Assembly (NCBI GenBank): GCA_017523325.1
Contig: JAFWWO010000030.1
Location: 1 to 44,371 of the forward strand
DNA from: Anaerotignum sp.
GTDB taxonomy: Bacteria; Bacillota; Clostridia; Lachnospirales; Anaerotignaceae
Direction: 5' to 3'
DNA: 44,371 nt
Positions 7,570 to 15,789 of the stretch are shown here, piece by piece (the first letter of the stretch is position 1; every line of letters starts with the position of its first letter). Below the pieces are notes generated by a model. That model made no database searches. It was not told the DNA's origin and was given only the letters and a program-made list of their open reading frames with translations. A program made the position numbers and the translations under genes.

Positions 7570-8457
7570 TTACGCATCATACTTGCGAATCATGCTGATG
7601 CCCAAGGGTGCAGGGCCGTTATGTACGCCGATGGAAACGCCGATTTGATATGCCTCCACTTGGCCCGTAAAGCCGATATCCGCCATGGCTTGGGAAAATT
7701 CCGCCAGAAAGGCCTGTGCCTCGGCTTTATCATAGCCGTAGCCGATACATACCCGGTAATCATCGGGGTTTTTATCCGCAAAAAAGGCAATGGCTCGCTC
7801 CATAATTTTTTGCAGGGAACGCTTGCGGCTTCTGGCAATGCCGTCAGGGAACAATTCCCCGTTATGCAGATGGATTAGCGGCTTGATTTTCAGGGCGATG
7901 GCAGCTGTTTTCAATAGCTTGCCGATACGCCCCCCCTTTTGCAGGTAGGATAAATCCGCCGTGGTATAAAAAATACAGGAGGTTTTTTTCAGTTTCTCTA
8001 TTTTTTCCACTGCCTCCTCAAAGGAAAGGCCGTCCTGTGCCATGCGTGCCGCCTCCAGCACCAAAAGCCCCTGCTGTACCGTGGCGGAAATACTGTCTAT
8101 CACGGCGATTTTGGCATGGGGGAACTCCTCCCGCAAGCCTTCTGCCACCATATTCGCCAGCTGAAAGGAGCTGCTGAACTTGGAGGTCAGGTTAAAATAG
8201 ACCAAAGGCTCACCCGCCTCTAATATGGGGCGGAATACCGCCTCAAAATCCTCCACCGTAGGCAGTGATGTTTTGGGGAATACATGGGGGTTTTCCACCA
8301 TCTGCTTATAAAACGCCTCCACGGAGATTTCCTGCCGCTCCTTGCGGTATTCCACCCCATCGAAGGAAACATAATAGGGCACAATGCCGATATGATACGC
8401 TTGCTCCTGTTCGGGGGTAATATCACAGGAGCTGTCGCTGGTTACTCGAAACAGCAT
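7570..8457 (-). CDS. DegV family fatty-acid-binding protein
   Basis: A 295-residue DegV-family protein (FakB-like). It begins with the family signature TSDSSCDITPE and has the lipid-contacting segment LTSKFSSSFQLA near residue 90, DSISATVQQG, and the C-terminal HNGPAPLGI motif. The family binds one fatty acid and presents it to a fatty-acid kinase; no kinase gene is nearby. AAGGAGG on the minus strand is correctly spaced for the ATG at 8457, so the 12-residue longer form is rejected. It is transcribed away from the marR operon. Confidence 0.9.
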   Translation of the reverse strand: MLFRVTSDSSCDITPEQEQAYHIGIVPYYVSFDGVEYRKERQEISVEAFYKQMVENPHVFPKTSLPTVEDFEAVFRPILEAGEPLVYFNLTSKFSSSFQLANMVAEGLREEFPHAKIAVIDSISATVQQGLLVLEAARMAQDGLSFEEAVEKIEKLKKTSCIFYTTADLSYLQKGGRIGKLLKTAAIALKIKPLIHLHNGELFPDGIARSRKRSLQKIMERAIAFFADKNPDDYRVCIGYGYDKAEAQAFLAEFSQAMADIGFTGQVEAYQIGVSIGVHNGPAPLGISMIRKYDA

Positions 8458-8548
8458 AAAAGTCAAGCCTCCTTGCTTTTCTTTGTCACACATTTTTTCT
8501 TAACAAAATCTTAACATAAGTATATGCGTTTTACCAGAAAAAAATTAG

Positions 8549-8594
8549 TTTTATTGTAAAATCAATTGACAGTAAAATTGTTTTATACTAAAAT
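8549..8594 (+). promoter_or_regulatory. Promoter and probable MarR operators of the efflux operon
   Basis: TTGACA (8566-8571) and TAAAAT (8589-8594) are 17 bp apart. Two small palindromes overlap it: TTTTA-TTG-TAAAA at 8549-8561 and TAAAA-TTG-TTTTA at 8573-8585, the second lying inside the spacer. TAAAAT recurs at exact 16-bp steps (8557, 8573, 8589). This is a reasonable target for the MarR protein encoded next (inference). Confidence 0.7.
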
Positions 8595-8650
8595 CATTTC
8601 GTGAGAGAAAAAAAGAGTTGCTGCAATAAAAAAAGGAGCTGGAAATTCTT

Positions 8651-9130
8651 ATGGAACCCGTAACCGGCAGAGATGTCATGATCAGTATGCTGTCTTTGGC
8701 AAACGAAATTGCCCTCTGGAACAAAGGCAATACCTCCAGATGCCTGATTGAGGAGGATTTGGCAAAGCTGCGCCTGACCCCTCAACAGATGCATTTGTTG
8801 GGCTTTTTGTATAGCAATCGGCAGGCGAATACGGTATCTGCCCTTTCGGCGGCACTGCATATCAGCAAGGGGAGCCTTTCGTTGATGCTGTCCAAGCTGA
8901 CCGGAGGCGGTTTTGTCCAAAAGCAGGCGGCAAAGGGGGATGATGATGGCAGAAAGGTTTATATTTCCCTGACCCCAAAGGGCTATGACGCCGTGGAGAA
9001 AATCAAGGACAGTATCATTCGCGGCGGTGCCGGTGCTTTTGAGGAGATGGACGAGGAAAGAAGAAAGCTCCTGTATCATAAATTAGAGGAGATACGCACA
9101 ATATTCCATGAGGGGGGACTCAAGATATGA
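8651..9130 (+). CDS. MarR family transcriptional regulator
   Basis: A 159-residue winged-helix regulator with the MarR layout: N-terminal dimerisation helix, helix-turn-helix at about residues 60-90 (VSALSAALHISKGSLSLMLSKL), a wing with the DDDGRKVYISLTPKG motif, and a C-terminal dimerisation helix. It is the first gene of an operon with an RND-type adaptor and pump. The stop overlaps the next start (ATGA at 9127-9130), so it most likely controls this pump and itself through the palindromes at 8549-8585. AAAAGGAG precedes the start. The ligand is unknown. Confidence 0.92.
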   Translation: MEPVTGRDVMISMLSLANEIALWNKGNTSRCLIEEDLAKLRLTPQQMHLLGFLYSNRQANTVSALSAALHISKGSLSLMLSKLTGGGFVQKQAAKGDDDGRKVYISLTPKGYDAVEKIKDSIIRGGAGAFEEMDEERRKLLYHKLEEIRTIFHEGGLKI

Positions 9131-10254
9131 AAAAACAAGCAATATTGGCTTTGACCCTGTGCCTTGCCTTGGGAACGGGCTGCGGCAAGGAGGAGGTGGC
9201 GGAGGAAAAGGTACTGCGCTCCGTAGAAACCACTACCGTAGGGAAATCCGCCATATCCAGTGCATTTACATATTCCGGAAAGGCGGCACCTTCTAAGGAG
9301 GTAGCCGTGGTGCCCACCATACCGGGGAAAGTTACCGGCTTCCGCTATGAGGTAGGGGATAAGGTAGGCGAAAACGCCGTTCTTTTCACCGTAGACGATA
9401 CGGATTTGCAAAATAACCTGCGTAGTCTGGAGGCCAATTATCACGTTGCCCGGTTAGGCTACGATAACGCAAAAAACACCTATGAGAATAATCTGCTGCT
9501 TTATGAGGAGGAAATCATATCCAAGCAGGAAATCGACCAGCTGCAATATGCCTATGAATCGGCGGAGGCACAGCTGGCCTCTATTCAGGTGCAGATTGAT
9601 AATTTGAAGAAAAACATCGCCGATTGTGCCGTAAAATCCCCTATGAGCGGGGTGATTGCCACCCGTGGGGTGGAGCGGGGCGGGTTTGCCTCCCAAGGGG
9701 CACCGGCGTATACGGTCATGGATTTATCGGTCATTAAGGTAGAGGTAGGCGTTTCGGAGCAGACCGTCAATACCATTTCCGTGGGGGACACGGTGGATGT
9801 GAAAATGACCGCCGTTTCCGAAGAGCCGCTGAAGGGGAAGGTTTCCACCATCAGCCCTGCTGCCGGGCAGACGGGCACCTATACCGTCAAGGTTACGCTG
9901 GATAATCGGGACGGGAAGATTAAGGCGGGTATGCTGGCGGAGGTCAGCTTCACGGTGGCAAGTGCCAGTCAGGCCATTGTTTTGCCTATGAATGCAGTGC
10001 TGACCAAAGAGGGCGAAACCTATGTGTATACCTTGGAAAACGGCAGAGCCAAGAAAACCCCTGTGACACTTGGCATTGAATCCGGCGAAACCGTGGAGAT
10101 TACAGAGGGGCTTTCTGACGGTATGGAGGTTGTCACCAAGGGTCAGACCTATATTTCCGATGGGGAAGAAGTCACTGTCATTGATAAAGAAACGGGCAGG
10201 GCAAAAACGGATTTGACCCCGGAAACAGAACCTATGCAGGGAGAGGAGGAATAA
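9127..10254 (+). CDS. RND efflux periplasmic-adaptor-type lipoprotein
   Basis: A 375-residue membrane fusion protein (HlyD/AcrA-like). The signal peptide ends in a lipobox LGTGC with Cys19. Then come a lipoyl-like half (SAFTYSGKAAPSKEVAV), an alpha-helical hairpin at about 95-165 (NNLRSLEANYHVARLGYDNAK onward), the second lipoyl half (CAVKSPMSGVIATRGVE), and beta-barrel and membrane-proximal domains. In a single-membrane bacterium the protein is anchored on the outer face and works with the pump encoded 3 bp downstream. The substrate is unknown. The acidic C-terminal tail (EPMQGEEE) is probably disordered. Confidence 0.92.
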   Translation: MKKQAILALTLCLALGTGCGKEEVAEEKVLRSVETTTVGKSAISSAFTYSGKAAPSKEVAVVPTIPGKVTGFRYEVGDKVGENAVLFTVDDTDLQNNLRSLEANYHVARLGYDNAKNTYENNLLLYEEEIISKQEIDQLQYAYESAEAQLASIQVQIDNLKKNIADCAVKSPMSGVIATRGVERGGFASQGAPAYTVMDLSVIKVEVGVSEQTVNTISVGDTVDVKMTAVSEEPLKGKVSTISPAAGQTGTYTVKVTLDNRDGKIKAGMLAEVSFTVASASQAIVLPMNAVLTKEGETYVYTLENGRAKKTPVTLGIESGETVEITEGLSDGMEVVTKGQTYISDGEEVTVIDKETGRAKTDLTPETEPMQGEEE

Positions 10255-10257
10255 GCC

Positions 10258-13200
10258 ATGCTCTCCAAGCTTTGTATCCGCCGACCCGTGACGACCATTA
10301 TGATAACGCTGATGGTGGTCATTGCCGGCGTGGTTTCCTATATGAATTTGGATCAGGCATTGATGCCCAATGTGGATTTGCCCATTGCCCTTGTCAGCAC
10401 CACTTATGTAGGGGCGGGGCCGCAGGAAATGGAAAATCTGGTATCTAAGCCTCTGGAGGAGGCCTTGGGTACGGTAACCAATGTGGATACCATTACCTCC
10501 ATCTCCTCCGCCAATGTATCCATGGTAGTGATACAGTTTGTGGACGGTACGGATATTGATATGGCGGCGGTGGATATGCGGGAGATTTTGGATAGAACGA
10601 AATCCCGCCTGCCCGATGGGGCAAACGAGCCTGTTGTCATTAAAATGGATATCAACGCCATGCCCATTTATCTGGGGGCAAAGGCGGAAAATCTGGATTT
10701 GAACGATTTGAACGACCTTTTGGAAGATCAGGTGGTGAACCGCCTGGAGCGTATCGAAGGGGTGGCCTCCGTGGGTCTTTCCGGCGGTGTGGAGAAGGAA
10801 ATCCGTATCACCGTGGACCCGGTGAAGCTGGCGGGCTATGGCATTACCACCCATACCCTGTCCCAGATTTTGGCGGCGGAGAATACCAATCTGCCCTCCG
10901 GCGCCCTTTCCCAAGGGGAAACCACGGTGCAGGTGCGTACCATCGGGGAATTTACCTCTCTGGAGGAAATGCGTGCCCTGCCCATTACCACCGGTACGGG
11001 TGCGGTCATTCATTTGAGCGATGTGGCGCAGATTGAGGAGGTGGAGGCGGATAGAAATTCCTTTACCCTCATCAATAACGAAAAGGGTATTTTAATTTCT
11101 GTGGATAAGCAGTCCACCGCCAATCTGGTGCGAGTCAGCAAGGCGCTGCAGGCGGAAATGGAAAAAATACGGGCGGATAACCCCCAGCTGGAGCTGTATA
11201 TGCTGACGGATACCTCCGAATATATACAGGTGTCCCTTGCTAACGTGACCCAAACGGCGTTGCTCAGCGGTATCATTGCCTTTTTTGTACTGCTGCTGTT
11301 TTTACGCAATCCCGTGACCTCCCTGGTGATTGCCATATCCATACCCACCTCCATTATGGCGACCTTCGCCCTGATGTATGTGACGGGTATCAATATGAAC
11401 GTCATTTCCATGGGCGGCGTTGCCATTGGCATCGGTATGCTGGTGGATAACTCCATCGTGGTGCTGGATAGTATTTATCAGTATTATGAGCGGGGCTATT
11501 TGCCGGCGGAGGCGGCGGAAATCGGCGCAAAAGAGGTTGCCATGGCGGTCATGGCGTCGACCTTGACCACAGTGGCCGTATTCCTGCCTGTTTCTCTGGT
11601 GGGCGGCACTACCGGCTCTATGATGAAAAACCTTTCCTTTACCATCATATATGCACTGGGCTCGTCTTTTGTGGTGTCGGTCACCTTTGTGCCCATGGCC
11701 TGTGCCCTGCTGCTGAGCAGGGAGCAGAAGGAGCGAAAATGGAAAGGACTGATTTCCCGCATACTCGATGTTTGGGATACCCTTTTGGATAAATTAAACA
11801 GAACCTATGAAAAAATACTCCGTTGGACATTAAAGCATCGGAAAATGACGGTGTTTACGGTGCTTTTGGTATTCATAGGCAGTTTATGCACTGTGCCTAT
11901 TACGGGCATGGACTTTATGCAGCAAATGGACGAGGGTGTGGCAAGCATTTCCGTGGAAATGCCCAACGGCACCGATTTGGATGCCACCGAAGAAACCATT
12001 CTGGAGGTATTATACCGTTTGCAGACCATTCCCGAGGCAGAAACCGTGTATGCCAATGTAGGGGCGGGTATGATGACCGTCGGCACCTCTACGGGTAATG
12101 TAACCATGAATTTGGTGAAGAAAACCGACAGAAGCCGCTCCACGGAGGAGGTCTGCGAGGAGATAAAAACCCTGCTGGGGGATATTCCCGGAGCGGATAT
12201 TACGGTTTCCGCCTCCGATGATTCCATGGGTTCTCTGGGCTCCGCCGATGTGACGGTAAATGTCTATGGCTACGATTCCGCACAGCTCCATGAAATCGAG
12301 CTGGATTTGGTGGAACGGCTTTCCCGCGTGGAGGGGCTTTCCGATGTAACGGGCTCCACAGGGGAAACGGTGCCGGAGGCTATGGTCACCATTGACCGCA
12401 GTAAGGCGTCCCGCTACGGCATTACCACAGCGGCCATTGCCGGTGCGTTGAATACGGCCATTTCCGGCACAACGGCAACGGCGTATAAAGTCAACGGCTC
12501 GGAGATAGATGTGGTTCTTCGTTATAATACGGAGGAGCTGAATTACCTGTCGGATTTGCAAAATATGACCGTTACCTCCGCCTATGGCACACAAGTGCCG
12601 CTGTCCGATGTGGCGAAGGTTTCCATGGGGGAAAGTGCCACCTCCATTTATCGGGAAAACCAGAAGAATTATGTGACACTGGAGGCAAATGCCAAGGGAC
12701 TCAGCGGCAGTGAAGCCCAAAAGCTGGCAAAAGAGGTATTGGACGCCTATTCCTTCCCCGAAGGGTACAATTATAAATTTTCCGGTATGCTGGAGATGAT
12801 GAACGATTCCTTCAGTAAGCTGACGACTGCCATGATTGTGGCGATTTTGCTGGTGTATATGATTATGGCATCCCAGTTTGAAAGCCTGCGGTATCCTGCC
12901 ATTGTCATGTTTTCCATGCCTCTGGCGATTACGGGGGCGATTTTGGGGCTGTTTATCACAGGCAATACCATTACCATGCCTGCCTTTATGGGCTTTATCA
13001 TGCTGGTGGGCATGGTGGTTAATAACGGTATCGTTCTGGTGGACTATACCACACAGCTCATGGGACGGGGCATGAACTGCCTTGATGCCCTGACAACGGC
13101 AGGCCCCCGCCGTCTGCGGCCCATTCTGATGACAACGCTGACGACCATATTGGGGCTGCTGCCCATGGCCCTTTCCCGCAGCGAAGGCAGTGAGATGATG

Positions 13201-13368
13201 CATAGCCTTGCCATCAGTGTAATTTTCGGTCTGGCGTTGTCGACTGTGGTAACGCTGATATTCATTCCTGTGGTCTATTTGTGGATGAATGAAAGACGGC
13301 GCAAACGCAACGCCAAGCGGACGGCGAAGCAGATTGCCCGCAACGCCAGAGCACAGGTACAGGCATAA
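10258..13368 (+). CDS. RND family efflux transporter permease (AcrB/SwrC-like)
   Basis: A 1036-residue resistance-nodulation-division pump of normal length. It has one N-terminal helix, a large extracytoplasmic domain, six helices (about 335-520), a second large domain, and six final helices. The proton-relay region is seen in GIGMLVDNSIVVLDS (Asp residues near 400) and the matching GMVVNNGIVLVDY in the second half. Relatives in Gram-positive bacteria (SwrC, HAE-1 type) export lipopeptides, bile acids or drugs by proton antiport. It is the last gene of the marR-adaptor-pump operon and is followed by a terminator. The tail is strongly basic (RRRKRNAKRTAKQ). Confidence 0.95.
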   Translation: MLSKLCIRRPVTTIMITLMVVIAGVVSYMNLDQALMPNVDLPIALVSTTYVGAGPQEMENLVSKPLEEALGTVTNVDTITSISSANVSMVVIQFVDGTDIDMAAVDMREILDRTKSRLPDGANEPVVIKMDINAMPIYLGAKAENLDLNDLNDLLEDQVVNRLERIEGVASVGLSGGVEKEIRITVDPVKLAGYGITTHTLSQILAAENTNLPSGALSQGETTVQVRTIGEFTSLEEMRALPITTGTGAVIHLSDVAQIEEVEADRNSFTLINNEKGILISVDKQSTANLVRVSKALQAEMEKIRADNPQLELYMLTDTSEYIQVSLANVTQTALLSGIIAFFVLLLFLRNPVTSLVIAISIPTSIMATFALMYVTGINMNVISMGGVAIGIGMLVDNSIVVLDSIYQYYERGYLPAEAAEIGAKEVAMAVMASTLTTVAVFLPVSLVGGTTGSMMKNLSFTIIYALGSSFVVSVTFVPMACALLLSREQKERKWKGLISRILDVWDTLLDKLNRTYEKILRWTLKHRKMTVFTVLLVFIGSLCTVPITGMDFMQQMDEGVASISVEMPNGTDLDATEETILEVLYRLQTIPEAETVYANVGAGMMTVGTSTGNVTMNLVKKTDRSRSTEEVCEEIKTLLGDIPGADITVSASDDSMGSLGSADVTVNVYGYDSAQLHEIELDLVERLSRVEGLSDVTGSTGETVPEAMVTIDRSKASRYGITTAAIAGALNTAISGTTATAYKVNGSEIDVVLRYNTEELNYLSDLQNMTVTSAYGTQVPLSDVAKVSMGESATSIYRENQKNYVTLEANAKGLSGSEAQKLAKEVLDAYSFPEGYNYKFSGMLEMMNDSFSKLTTAMIVAILLVYMIMASQFESLRYPAIVMFSMPLAITGAILGLFITGNTITMPAFMGFIMLVGMVVNNGIVLVDYTTQLMGRGMNCLDALTTAGPRRLRPILMTTLTTILGLLPMALSRSEGSEMMHSLAISVIFGLALSTVVTLIFIPVVYLWMNERRRKRNAKRTAKQIARNARAQVQA

Positions 13369-13374
13369 AAAATG

Positions 13375-13411
13375 TTCTGCCGTTGGGGAGTTCCCTGGCG
13401 GCAGAATTTTT
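13375..13411 (+). terminator. Rho-independent terminator of the efflux operon
   Basis: TTCTGCCG and CGGCAGAA form an 8-bp stem followed by five T residues. Confidence 0.85.
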
Positions 13412-13462
13412 GGATATATTTTGAAAAGGGGAGCACCCTAAGAGGAATGAGGAGGGGTTTTG

Positions 13463-14314
13463 ATGAAAATCGGTTTGGTTTTGGAAGGCGGCGCCTCAAG
13501 GGGCGTATTTACTGCCGGCGTGTTGGATTATCTGATGGAGCAGGACGTAGAGTTTTCCTATGTGATAGGGGTTTCTGCCGGTGCCTGCAACGCCGCCAAT
13601 TTTGTATCGGGGCAAAGGGGGCGGAGCCGCCGCTGTATGATTCATGCCGATAAGCAGTACAATTATTTCGGTTTTCGCACCTTCCTGCGTACCAGATATC
13701 TGTTCGATATGAAGATGGTTTTTGAGGAGATGCCCAATCGGGTATTCCCCTTTGATTATGACGCCTATTTTGCCAACCATACCCGGCGGGAATATGTGGC
13801 CACCAACTGCCTGACGGGAAAGCCCGATTATCTCACCGATAGGGGGCAGGACAGGGATTATTTCATACACCTGCTGGAGGCGTCCTCCGCCATGCCCGGT
13901 GCGGCGCCGGTGGTCGATGTGGCAGGGGTGCCCTATGTGGACGGCGGGCTGACGGATTCCATCCCCGTGCGTCGGGCCTTGGCCATGGGTTGTGATAAGG
14001 TGGTGGTCATTGAAACCAGAGGGCAGAATTTCCGTATGAAGCCCAATAAAGGGGCGCGGGTCATTGCCCGTATGTACCGCAAATACCCTATTTTGGCTCA
14101 AAGGCTGAAGGAGCGTCCCCGTATGTATAACCGTACATTAGCCCTAATCCGTAAGCTGGAGCAACAGGGCAGGGCCTTTGTGTTCCGCCCCCGTATGCCG
14201 GAGGTCAAGCGGACGGAAATGAACTATCATACCCTCATGCGGTTTTACGCCCACGGCTATCAGGAGGGAAAGCGGCTGTATCCGGCGTTGAAGGAATTTA
14301 TGGCGGATTCTTAA
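13463..14314 (+). CDS. Patatin-like phospholipase family protein
   Basis: A 283-residue patatin-fold hydrolase. All active-site elements are present: oxyanion loop GGASRGVF (9-16), nucleophile Ser38 in GVSAG, and Asp160 in DGGLTDSIP. The Ser-Asp dyad should hydrolyse acyl esters of lipids; there is no signal peptide or membrane helix, so it is cytoplasmic or peripherally attached. The C-terminal third is basic and helical. GAGGAGGGG at 13449 onward sets the start at ATG 13463 rather than the TTG three bases earlier. No partner gene is obvious; a terminator separates it from the efflux operon. Confidence 0.9.
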   Translation: MKIGLVLEGGASRGVFTAGVLDYLMEQDVEFSYVIGVSAGACNAANFVSGQRGRSRRCMIHADKQYNYFGFRTFLRTRYLFDMKMVFEEMPNRVFPFDYDAYFANHTRREYVATNCLTGKPDYLTDRGQDRDYFIHLLEASSAMPGAAPVVDVAGVPYVDGGLTDSIPVRRALAMGCDKVVVIETRGQNFRMKPNKGARVIARMYRKYPILAQRLKERPRMYNRTLALIRKLEQQGRAFVFRPRMPEVKRTEMNYHTLMRFYAHGYQEGKRLYPALKEFMADS

Positions 14315-14400
14315 GATTTTCCGTCAGAAGTGGCGCTTGTGCCCAAATTGTGCTACCATACCCCTAAACAGGCAGATTTGCGTGGAAAGGGGTATTTTAT

Positions 14401-14946
14401 TTGAGAAAAAAGGGAGAATTACTGTTTTTGACAGCTTTGGCATACGCCTTTTTGGGATGGTGCTATGAGGTATTTCTGGAGGTTGTGGTGTACCATTGGG
14501 GCTTTTCCAATCGGGGCTTTTTGCATGGGCCCTATTGCCCCGTCTATGGCTTTGGGGCGTTGCTTTTGCTGGCGTGCCTAAGGCCTATTCGGCAAAAACG
14601 GCTGCATTGGCGGGGGATTCCCCTTTCGCCCTTGTTGGTGTTTTTGGGCACAATGGCGCTGACTACGGCGCTGGAGCTTGCCACCAGCTATATTCTGGAG
14701 GCGGTGACAGGGGGCTGGCTTTGGGATTACCACCGCTATGCCCTGCAATTTGACGGACGGATTGCCTTAAACCCCAGTGTCCGCTTTGGGCTGGGCGGGG
14801 TATTGATACTCTATGGCATACAGCCCCTGCTGGAAAGATTTGCCTCATGGCTTGGGGAAAGACGGTGCCATATTCTGGCGTGGGTTCTGGGGATTGTATT
14901 CCTGCTGGATTTTGTGGTGACGGCAGCGGGTGTGATAGGCGGCTGA
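14401..14946 (+). CDS. CmpB-like putative ABC transporter permease membrane protein
   Basis: A 181-residue membrane protein with about five hydrophobic helices. It matches the CmpB-type putative ABC-transporter family (FLGWCYEVFLEVVV near the N-terminus, then NRGFLHGPYCPVYGFGA, ELATSYILEAVTGGWLWDY). No ATPase gene lies nearby, so the transporter label is only the family name. The start is TTG at 14401, seven bases after AAAGGGG; no ATG gives the conserved N-terminus. A second, diverged relative is at 36014. Confidence 0.8.
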   Translation: MRKKGELLFLTALAYAFLGWCYEVFLEVVVYHWGFSNRGFLHGPYCPVYGFGALLLLACLRPIRQKRLHWRGIPLSPLLVFLGTMALTTALELATSYILEAVTGGWLWDYHRYALQFDGRIALNPSVRFGLGGVLILYGIQPLLERFASWLGERRCHILAWVLGIVFLLDFVVTAAGVIGG

Positions 14947-15050
14947 ACCGATTTTTTTGGTCAGGCTCCGGAAAAAAACGGCAAAAGGGAATAAACCTGC
15001 CCTCTTCTGCTTATATTAGGGGTAAAAGCAGACGCAAGGAGTGGGGTCAA

Positions 15051-15278
15051 ATGAAAGAAAAGGAAGCGCTCATGGACGAGGGCGAGAAGATTTTAGAGGC
15101 CATTCGGCGGATACAGATACAGTTGGAATGTGTCCGGCAGTCCTTTGAGGACGCCACCGATGATGCCCTCATTGACAGCTATATTTACGAAATCATCGCC
15201 TTACAGAAAAAATACGAATATTTCCTGAAGGCGGCGAAGGAAATGGGTCTGACCTTTGGGTATCAAAAAATCGGCTGA
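15051..15278 (+). CDS. yaaL: DUF2508 family protein (YaaL-like)
   Basis: A 75-residue acidic helical protein with the YaaL pattern: a helix containing RIQIQLECVRQSFEDATDDALIDSYIYEI followed by KKYEYFLKAAKEMGL. Function is unknown. In Bacillus and many Clostridia it sits between recR and bofA; here bofA follows after 17 bp, but recR and dnaX are not upstream, so only part of that block is kept. AAGGAGTGGGG precedes ATG at 15051. The reading that extends further upstream to 14847 overlaps the previous gene and is rejected. Confidence 0.85.
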   Translation: MKEKEALMDEGEKILEAIRRIQIQLECVRQSFEDATDDALIDSYIYEIIALQKKYEYFLKAAKEMGLTFGYQKIG

Positions 15279-15295
15279 GGAAAAGGGGAGAAGGT

Positions 15296-15541
15296 ATGGG
15301 AAATATGGTAATGACGGGGAGCATTTTGGTATGTCTGGTGTTATTGGCATTGATTGCCTTGGCAAAGCCGCTGAAAATATTGTTTCGGCTGTTGTTTTCA
15401 GGAGTGACGGGCGGAGTATTGCTGTTTATCGGCCATAGCTTGGGTATGGCTGTGGGGGTCAATGGTGTCACGCTGTCGGCTTCGGCAATTTTGGGGCTGC
15501 CGGGGGTTTTAGGCATGCTTTTTTTGAGCTTTTTGCTATAA
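15296..15541 (+). CDS. bofA: Pro-sigma-K processing inhibitor BofA family protein
   Basis: An 81-residue integral membrane protein with two hydrophobic segments separated by KPLKILFRLL. It has the glycine-rich GGVLLFIGHSLGMAVGVNGVT stretch typical of BofA (written here in two parts: GGVLLFIGH, then SLGMAVGVNGVT). In Bacillus, BofA holds the intramembrane protease SpoIVFB inactive until the mother-cell checkpoint. The protein supports a sporulating host. GGGGAGAAGG precedes the start. The downstream gap holds a promoter, DnaA boxes and a terminator. Confidence 0.88.
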   Translation: MGNMVMTGSILVCLVLLALIALAKPLKILFRLLFSGVTGGVLLFIGHSLGMAVGVNGVTLSASAILGLPGVLGMLFLSFLL

Positions 15542-15576
15542 ATATCACAAAATATGAAAAAATTTGCAAAGAGTAT

Positions 15577-15605
15577 TTGACAAGCGGCAAAAACTATGCT
15601 ATGGT
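15577..15605 (+). promoter_or_regulatory. Strong promoter in the bofA-rhomboid gap
   Basis: TTGACA (15577-15582) and TATGGT (15600-15605) are separated by 17 bp. The predicted start (about 15612) falls on the first of two DnaA boxes. A terminator about 150 nt later means this promoter mainly makes a short transcript. Confidence 0.7.
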
Positions 15606-15610
15606 AGTTT

Positions 15611-15631
15611 TGTGGATAAGTTTGTGGATAA
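15611..15631 (-). promoter_or_regulatory. Two tandem DnaA boxes
   Basis: Perfect 9-mers (TGTGGATAA, i.e. TTATCCACA on the minus strand) at 15611-15619 and 15623-15631, a 12-bp step. They cover the start point of the promoter at 15577. Looser matches TTATCCGGA (15660-15668) and TTATCCATG (15719-15727) follow. Confidence 0.75.
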
Positions 15632-15762
15632 CCGTAACTTCCCTGTGTATATCACACGATTATCCGGAAACATCCGAAGGAATGGAAAGATCCTTTTATG
15701 ATAAGAAAGCCCCATTTCTTATCCATGCAAACCCACTGTTTTCGGTGGGTTTTCTTTTTTAG
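15612..15762 (+). ncRNA. Candidate small RNA or attenuated leader
   Basis: The stretch lies between a good promoter and a good terminator and has no credible open frame with a ribosome site. It includes an AAGGA/TCCTT hairpin near 15680-15696. It could be an independent small RNA or an attenuated leader of the rhomboid gene. I do not recognise a known RNA family. Confidence 0.35.
15728..15762 (+). terminator. Rho-independent terminator upstream of the rhomboid gene
   Basis: AAACCCAC and GTGGGTTT pair (extended by TG/CG) around a TTTT loop and are followed by TTCTTTTTT. Confidence 0.85.
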
Positions 15763-15789
15763 AGAGCAAAGGCGGAAGGAGTGATTGCC

